From: Zymomonas sp. | GTDB lineage: Bacteria; Pseudomonadota; Alphaproteobacteria; Sphingomonadales; Sphingomonadaceae | Direction: 5' to 3' | Assembly (NCBI GenBank): GCA_027489105.1 | Contig: JAIYAJ010000113.1 | Coordinates: forward strand, 1-10,517 | DNA: 10,517 nucleotides | Shown here: positions 6,318 through 10,517 of the stretch, in pieces | Layout: each line of letters starts with the position of its first letter | How positions within the stretch are numbered: position 1 is the first letter of the stretch | Notes under the pieces: model-generated | The model's input: the letters and a program-made list of their open reading frames with translations, nothing else | Databases searched by the model: none | What the model was told of the DNA's origin: nothing | Translations under genes and position numbers: made by a program

Positions 6318-7346
6318 TCAGTCAAGATCGGACCATGTCAGCTGGGTGTTGCGCGTCACCGCGCGGTTGAGCCGGCGGCCGATCAGCGCGTCGAATTCAT
6401 AGGCCGGTATCTCGCCATTGCCCGGTCGCCGCGCCCAGATGTCGGCTTCGGTGAGGACGGTGCCGGCTTCCAGGTCGCGGTCGGCGACGATCGATCCGCG
6501 AGCGAAGCGATAGACGTCTTCCTCGGGCGCGGTCCGCTGCTTGGGATTGTGGAGCGCGGTGTGGATCTCGCGCGAGCGGTCGATCAGGTGGCGCAGCTCA
6601 GCGGGGTCCATCGAGCAGGCGATATCGGGGCCCTTGCGATAGCGGCTGTCGGTATAGTGCCGCTCGACGATGCAGGCGCCCAGCGCCACGCCGGCCAGCG
6701 CCATTTCCGGGCCGATCGAGTGGTCGGAAAAGCCGATGATCGCGTCAGGAAAGGCGGTGCGCAGGTCGGTGATGCCGCGCAGCGACACGATCTCGGGTGG
6801 CGAGGGATAGAGATTGGTGCATTCGAGCAGCGCGAAGGGGACGCCGCTGGCGCGCAAGATGTCGACAGAGGCGCCGATCGAGGCGATCGTCTGCATGCCC
6901 GTCGACAGGATCACCGGTTTGCCGAAGCGGGCGATGTGCCGGATCAGAGGAAGGTGGTCTGCCTCGCCCGATCCGATCTTATAGGCGAGCACGCCGATCG
7001 ATTCGAGGAAGTCGGCAGCCTTGCGGGAGAAAGGCGTCGACAGATAGATCAGGCCCAGACTCTCGGCATGGGTCTTCAGCGCCACCTCGTCCTGCGCCGA
7101 CAGAGCGCAGCGGGCCATCACCTCCCAGATCGACACATCCGCATTGGGCGGGAAGATCGACTTGGCCTCGTCGGTCATCTCGTCGTCGACGAAATGGGTC
7201 TGGTGCTTGACGCATTCGGCGCCGGCCTTGGCGGCAAGCGTCACCATCTCGCGCGCGACGTCGAGGTCGCCGCCATGGTTGATCCCGATTTCCGCTATCA
7301 CCAGCGGGGGATGGTCTGGGCCGATAAGTCGATCGCCTATGCGCAT
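6318..7346 (-). CDS. neuB: Nonulosonic acid synthase (N-acetylneuraminate synthase, NeuB/SiaC type)
   Basis: A 342-residue synthase that condenses phosphoenolpyruvate with ManNAc (or a related hexosamine) to make a nine-carbon acid. Residues 1 to about 270 form the TIM-barrel NeuB domain: AEIGINHGG (18-26, E19), VKHQTHFVDDEM (46-57), STPFS (103-107), KIGSGE (123-128), STGM (148-151), SDHS (207-210, H209) and VERHYTD (227-233, H230). E19, H209 and H230 sit exactly six residues before Glu25, His215 and His236 of meningococcal NeuB, the active-site and manganese ligands. Residues about 280-340 are the C-terminal SAF/antifreeze-like domain, with IWARRPGNGE supplying the arginine that reaches the active site of the partner subunit. 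The sequence reads much like the meningococcal enzyme and less like E. coli NeuB, LegI or PseI. The ATG at 7346 has AGAGG about six bases upstream. Confidence 0.95.
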   Translation of the reverse strand: MRIGDRLIGPDHPPLVIAEIGINHGGDLDVAREMVTLAAKAGAECVKHQTHFVDDEMTDEAKSIFPPNADVSIWEVMARCALSAQDEVALKTHAESLGLIYLSTPFSRKAADFLESIGVLAYKIGSGEADHLPLIRHIARFGKPVILSTGMQTIASIGASVDILRASGVPFALLECTNLYPSPPEIVSLRGITDLRTAFPDAIIGFSDHSIGPEMALAGVALGACIVERHYTDSRYRKGPDIACSMDPAELRHLIDRSREIHTALHNPKQRTAPEEDVYRFARGSIVADRDLEAGTVLTEADIWARRPGNGEIPAYEFDALIGRRLNRAVTRNTQLTWSDLD

Positions 7347-7416
7347 CTCATACCTCTAAACGAAAACCGCGCCTGCGGTTGTGACCTGCGCCACGCCTGT
7401 CCTGCTTCGGGCTTGT
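7340..7416 (-). promoter_or_regulatory. Intercistronic region before neuB: ribosome binding site and small hairpin
   Basis: This 70-base gap (7347-7416) is the longest non-coding stretch in the window and separates the glycosyltransferase genes from neuB. It holds AGAGG (about 7352-7356 on the minus strand), spaced six bases before the neuB ATG, the best-looking ribosome binding site here. Further upstream is a perfect 6-bp inverted repeat, AACCGC / GCGGTT, with a four-base loop (7365-7380), followed on the transcribed strand by TTCGTTT. No convincing -35/-10 promoter pair is visible, but alphaproteobacterial promoters are hard to see by eye. Confidence 0.5.
7365..7380 (-). repeat. Perfect 6-bp inverted repeat, terminator-like hairpin
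   Basis: Arms AACCGC and GCGGTT flank a four-base loop (GCCT on the plus strand). On the transcribed strand the stem runs straight into a broken T run (TTTTCGTTT counting the stem end). The stem is short and the T tract is interrupted, so at most a weak terminator or attenuator between the upstream transferases and neuB is suggested. It could also be chance. Confidence 0.4.
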
Positions 7417-8685
7417 TCACGAAATCGCGCGCCGGTCCAGCCCTTGCAGGATATCGGCGACACGATCGGGCATGGCCGAGGCGGGAAGCGGCTCCGCAAA
7501 CTCGTCCAGCCAGGCACGGTGGGCGACCGGATCGATCGGCTTCTCGATGTCCGCAGCGATGCCGTCGAGCCGCTCGATGGTCTCGACCGGGACAGAGCCG
7601 GGGTAGCGCGTGAACAGCCGGCCATGACCGCGCCCCGTCAGCTTGCCGCAGCTGATTAGGAACAGTGGCAGGCCCAGCATCGCCGGCACTGCGCCTGCCG
7701 AGGATGGCTCGGTCATCGCACCCGAGGCGGCCCGCAGCCCGTCGACGAAGTCTCCATTGTCATAGACGCGGTAGCCCGCCTCCGCGATCGCCACCGAGAG
7801 GCCCGACCGGACCGAGGCCGGATGCGGCTTCACCGCGAGGCGATAGCCATGCCGCGCGATCGCTGCGGCGATGCTGTCCAGATGCGCGATATAATCCTCG
7901 CGCGAGGTGAAGCGGATCGCATAAGCGAGCAGGCCGGTCTCGATATAGACGATCTCGCCATTGCCCGGCCGCCCCAGCCGGCTGCCAAGATCGTTTGCCT
8001 GCAGCCCGAATTGCATGAAATCGGGATTGCCGACGGCGAAGATGCGATCGTCGGGAAGGTGATATTGGCGCATCTCCGCCATGTCGCCCTTCACATAGAC
8101 GCAGCCCGCCGTCGTCCGCACGTCGGAGGGCAGGGCCGCGCCAGTGCCCCCGGTCAGCCGGCTCCTGAGCTCGCGCCCGAACTCGATCCAGTCCGCCGAC
8201 CCCCGCGCCGTCGTCGCCAGCGCGCCGAGATAGCGCGGCATGATGTGGCGCAGGTTGCGATAGAGCTTGCCGGCGTAGAGGCGCAGGTCGTTCCACGGGC
8301 TGACCTCGAAATTGACCTCCTCCATCATCGGCGGAGCGGCGCAGTAGATGCCGTGGAACAGGTGCAAGGTCGGTATGTCGAGCCGGCGGGCATGGCGGAT
8401 CATCGCCTGATGCGCGAAGGCGCGCGTCGACAGGAACAGCAGGCAGGCCGGGCGCTCCTGCCGCAGGATCGCGCCGAAGGAACGACGCCCATAATAGCGG
8501 ATGTCGCGAACCAGCACGCCGTTGCGCTCCACCTCGACCGGCTGGTCCATGTCATGGCCCCAGGAGCCGAGGTGGATCAGCATCAGCCGATAGCCACGCG
8601 CGCGCAAAGCGGGGACGAGCCGCGCATAATGGGGTAGCCCCTCGGTCCAGCCATCGAAGGCGAGGATCAGCCGTTCCGCGCTCAT
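7417..8685 (-). CDS. GT-B glycosyltransferase, candidate nonulosonyl/sialyltransferase
   Basis: A 422-residue protein read from an ATG that overlaps the upstream stop as ATGA. It starts MSAERLILAFDGW. Visible features are HLFHGIY (108-114), VKGDMAEM (198-205), FAVGNPDF (216-223), AVKPHP (284-289) and TEPSSAG (325-331), then a short hydrophobic LPLFLIS strand. A KPHP-type motif followed 35-45 residues later by an E-P-S-S/T block is shared by several GT-B groups with CMP-activated or polymer donors: bacterial sialyl/polysialyltransferases, Kdo transferases of the KpsC/KpsS type, and teichoic-acid CDP-glycerol enzymes. In the first three families H287-like histidines contact the nucleotide phosphate; here H288 would fill that role. 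The clear D/E-D/E-G motif of sialyltransferase families is not seen where I expected it. With a neuA product made by the next genes, a CMP-nonulosonate transferase is the most economical reading, but this is inference and a hypothetical glycosyltransferase is the safe label. Confidence 0.8.
   Translation of the reverse strand: MSAERLILAFDGWTEGLPHYARLVPALRARGYRLMLIHLGSWGHDMDQPVEVERNGVLVRDIRYYGRRSFGAILRQERPACLLFLSTRAFAHQAMIRHARRLDIPTLHLFHGIYCAAPPMMEEVNFEVSPWNDLRLYAGKLYRNLRHIMPRYLGALATTARGSADWIEFGRELRSRLTGGTGAALPSDVRTTAGCVYVKGDMAEMRQYHLPDDRIFAVGNPDFMQFGLQANDLGSRLGRPGNGEIVYIETGLLAYAIRFTSREDYIAHLDSIAAAIARHGYRLAVKPHPASVRSGLSVAIAEAGYRVYDNGDFVDGLRAASGAMTEPSSAGAVPAMLGLPLFLISCGKLTGRGHGRLFTRYPGSVPVETIERLDGIAADIEKPIDPVAHRAWLDEFAEPLPASAMPDRVADILQGLDRRAIS
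8682..8685 (-). other. ATGA stop/start overlap coupling two glycosyltransferase genes
   Basis: The TGA ending the CgeB-like gene (8684-8682) overlaps the ATG (8685-8683) of the KPHP-type transferase. No strong ribosome binding site precedes this ATG, so reinitiation by ribosomes finishing the upstream gene is the likely route of translation. Confidence 0.75.
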
Positions 8686-9731
8686 CCCGCCAGCCGTCCG
8701 CGCACAAAGGCTTCGACCTGCCGCGCGCGATCGGCGATGTCATGGCCGTCTGCAGCCAGGCGCGCGGATGCGGCAGCCACCATCCGCGCCCGCAGCCCCG
8801 GCTCGTCGCGCAGGCGCCGGCAGGCCGCGACCAGCTCTTCGGTCGATGAAAAGTAGAGCGCTTCCTCACCCTCGCGAAAATGGCTGAGCGCTTCCTCCGA
8901 GCGTTCGCAGACGAGCGCCCCGCCGGCAGCGACGATCTCCAGCGGCCGTTCGGTCCAGCTGTCGCGGTTGAGGTGCGAGAAGAAGCAGAGCCCGGCCCGG
9001 CTGTCGCGATAGAGCCGCCGATAGCCCGCCCCGAAGATCGGATCGGCGGGCAGCAGATGTTCGAGCCCCGCCGCATGCAGCGTGGCGCTCCATCCTGCGC
9101 CATGCACGGCAACGCGCAGGCCCGCCGCGTCGAGCGCCCGGATCGCGTCGAGCCGCCCGTCCTGCTCATAATGGCCGAGGAAGGCGGCATCGGCGATAAA
9201 GTCCCCACTGCGCGCAGCCTGGGTCGCTTCCGCCCCCAGTCGCACCCGGTCGAGCGCGGGCGGGCAATGCTCGACATGGCGCGCGCCTGCCGCCCGATAG
9301 GCCTCCACATTGTGCCGGCGATAAACGAAATGCGCGTCATAGGCGGGCAGCGCGCGGCGGAAGCGGCGGTGCAGCCCGGCCACGCGGCGCGGCGAGAAAG
9401 GGTCGTCGTTGAAATAATCGGTGACGATCGCACCGCCGGCACGGATCGCCTCTATATCCTCGCGGGTGAAGGCCAGCGGTAGACGGAAGTGCACCCAGGC
9501 CGGCCGCTCCCGCCGGCACAGATCGACCAGCGCCGCCCGCATGTGTCGATGCGCCGCGCCGACATGCAATCGCCGCGCGATCCAGGTCAAAGGCTTGGGC
9601 CCGCTCACTGCGACATCCGACCCGAAAGGGATCACGCGCCAGCCCAGCCGCTCGAACGCGGCGATCCAGCCGCTGTCGCGATCGGGGCCAGCGGAGAGGG
9701 AGCCGACATAGATGAGGGTGGCCGGGGTCAT
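8682..9731 (-). CDS. Glycosyltransferase, CgeB/GT1-like
   Basis: A 349-residue protein with the layout of CgeB-type GT-B transferases. It begins with an N-terminal strand LIYVGSLS (6-13) and a DxDDPF-like DYFNDDPF block (105-112), where these proteins place a donor- or metal-near acidic cluster. HFVYRRHNVEAYRAAGA (134-150), FLGHYEQDGRL (194-204), SHLNRDSWTERPLE (252-265) and AAGGALVCER (268-277) follow; the last two form the usual C-terminal nucleotide-sugar site with E262/E265. I place the start at the ATG at 9731, five bases after the preceding stop. An in-frame TTG at 9740, overlapping that stop and preceded by GAAGG, would add three residues and cannot be excluded. Its end overlaps the next gene as ATGA. 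Donor and acceptor are unknown. It is likely cytoplasmic, with no signal peptide or membrane segment seen. Confidence 0.87.
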   Translation of the reverse strand: MTPATLIYVGSLSAGPDRDSGWIAAFERLGWRVIPFGSDVAVSGPKPLTWIARRLHVGAAHRHMRAALVDLCRRERPAWVHFRLPLAFTREDIEAIRAGGAIVTDYFNDDPFSPRRVAGLHRRFRRALPAYDAHFVYRRHNVEAYRAAGARHVEHCPPALDRVRLGAEATQAARSGDFIADAAFLGHYEQDGRLDAIRALDAAGLRVAVHGAGWSATLHAAGLEHLLPADPIFGAGYRRLYRDSRAGLCFFSHLNRDSWTERPLEIVAAGGALVCERSEEALSHFREGEEALYFSSTEELVAACRRLRDEPGLRARMVAAASARLAADGHDIADRARQVEAFVRGRLAG

Positions 9732-9736
9732 ACCTG

Positions 9737-10517
9737 TCAAGGGCCTTCAGCGCCCGTGGCGCCGAAGCCGGTGATCGCCATCAGAATGTTCAGTGCTGCA
9801 GCCACGAGGACAGCTATAAACGGCGAAACCTGATACTTTCCGCTTTTCGATATCAACATAAGATAAGGGAAATAGATTAGAATGTAGGAATGAAATCCGG
9901 TTGCCCCACCAAATATTGACGCCGACATAATTAAACCAAAAATTACGGTGTTCCGCATTTCTATATCTGGACTTCCGTAAATTTCAGTCCATTTAAGGGC
10001 TATAGACAGAAACAAATGCAGGCCGATAAGAGAGGATCCTATGTGCATTAAAAATAGCGGCCAATTTCCGCCATATATAAAATCTACGAAATAGTCTGCT
10101 TTGTACCAAGGGAAGGGCGATAGTAGAGCAAAAAGTAATTTGAGAATTTGGCCGATTACCGGTACGGCTACGAGATAACCCATGCTGCCGGTGCCGGCCA
10201 TTGCGACCCCTTCGCCATAGTCCCGCAATTTTAAAAGAAGGAAGGGGCCTAATGTAATTGCCCCGACTAGGGCGGAGCTTAGTCCAATAAGCGATGTACT
10301 TACTTTGCCTTCAGATCGTCTTATAGCAAAAAATATGACAATAAAAATGATCACCGGCGCCATTAGCACTGATTTGGATATAATTATCAGAACTATAGAA
10401 ATCGCCATTGTGCAAATTTTTGACAAAGAAATAGACTTTGTCATTGCCATGAAGCAAATATAGAAAAGGAGTATTGAGAAAAAAGTAACATAATGCCGAG
10501 TTGGTGCGACGCCCAAC
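9737..10517 (-). CDS. Multi-pass membrane protein, probable Wzy-type polysaccharide polymerase, 5' end cut off
   Basis: The frame is open to the window edge, so only the last 259 or so residues are seen; the first codon at the edge (TTG, 10516-10514) is internal rather than a real start. The product is very hydrophobic with about eight likely membrane segments: two near residues 10-50, one at 51-65, one at 74-97, one around 111-138, one at 152-175, a long hydrophobic region at 187-220, and one at 230-252. A loop with FALLSPFPWYKADYF (about 129-143) resembles the SPFPW loop I associate with O-antigen polymerase-like proteins. Wzy proteins have weak sequence conservation, so the call rests on topology, low GC and locus context. 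A flippase or acyltransferase is less likely but possible. The gene is far more AT-rich than everything downstream (20 G+C of 60 bases at 10441-10500), a pattern common for polymerase genes acquired by transfer. Confidence 0.72.
   Translation of the reverse strand, partial: LGVAPTRHYVTFFSILLFYICFMAMTKSISLSKICTMAISIVLIIISKSVLMAPVIIFIVIFFAIRRSEGKVSTSLIGLSSALVGAITLGPFLLLKLRDYGEGVAMAGTGSMGYLVAVPVIGQILKLLFALLSPFPWYKADYFVDFIYGGNWPLFLMHIGSSLIGLHLFLSIALKWTEIYGSPDIEMRNTVIFGLIMSASIFGGATGFHSYILIYFPYLMLISKSGKYQVSPFIAVLVAAALNILMAITGFGATGAEGP

Noticed and set aside
5279..7613. Two long plus-strand open frames of about 363 and 447 codons
   Set aside because: They are antisense to neuC and neuB, have low-complexity Arg/Ala/Asp/Gly-rich products and no family features.
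1..10517. tRNA, rRNA, CRISPR, insertion sequence, attachment site, phage or defence genes
   Set aside because: I looked on both strands and saw no repeat array, transposase, integrase or structured RNA; coding sequence fills nearly the whole window.

Overview
The window is GC-rich (roughly 65%), tightly packed and entirely bacterial. All ten genes lie on the minus strand, so transcription runs from base 10517 towards base 1. It is the middle of a surface-polysaccharide (capsule, O-antigen or glycoprotein glycan) locus centred on nonulosonic (sialic-acid-like) sugar synthesis. Base composition and codon style fit an alphaproteobacterium, possibly a sphingomonad. That is an impression from style only, because no ribosomal or taxonomic marker is present.

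Layout in order of transcription: (1) 10517-9737, end of an AT-rich multi-pass membrane protein, probably a Wzy-type polymerase; (2) 9731-8682, a CgeB/GT1-like glycosyltransferase; (3) 8685-7417, a GT-B protein with KPHP and EPSSAG signatures like bacterial sialyl/polysialyltransferases; (4) a 70-base gap with a small hairpin and a good ribosome binding site; (5) 7346-6318 neuB, 6298-5171 neuC and 5171-4473 neuA, the three enzymes that convert UDP-GlcNAc to a CMP-activated nonulosonic acid; (6) 4476-3718 hisF-like, 3721-3086 hisH-like and 3074-1854 an N-acetyl sugar amidotransferase of the WbpG/PseA/PtmG family; (7) two related GT4 glycosyltransferases, 1833-688 and 677 to the window edge. Seven of the nine gene junctions overlap or are separated by 20 bases or fewer with no room for a promoter, and three are ATGA and one TGATG overlaps, so this is almost certainly one operon.

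How the genes may work together: NeuC makes ManNAc (or a related 2-epimer) from a nucleotide sugar, NeuB condenses it with phosphoenolpyruvate, and NeuA activates the product with CTP. HisH releases ammonia from glutamine, HisF is the partner barrel that channels it, and the PP-loop amidotransferase uses ATP to turn an N-acetyl group into an acetamidino group. The transferases and membrane protein then assemble the repeat unit. The main point of interest is the direct coupling of a meningococcal-type neuB/neuC/neuA set to a complete amidination module whose HisF has lost one of the two catalytic aspartates of histidine biosynthesis. This predicts an amidinated nonulosonic acid. No legB/legC/legH-type gene for a 7-amino group is in the window, so the exact sugar is open.

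No tRNA, rRNA, CRISPR array, insertion sequence or attachment site was seen, and no gene-free stretch exceeds 70 bases.
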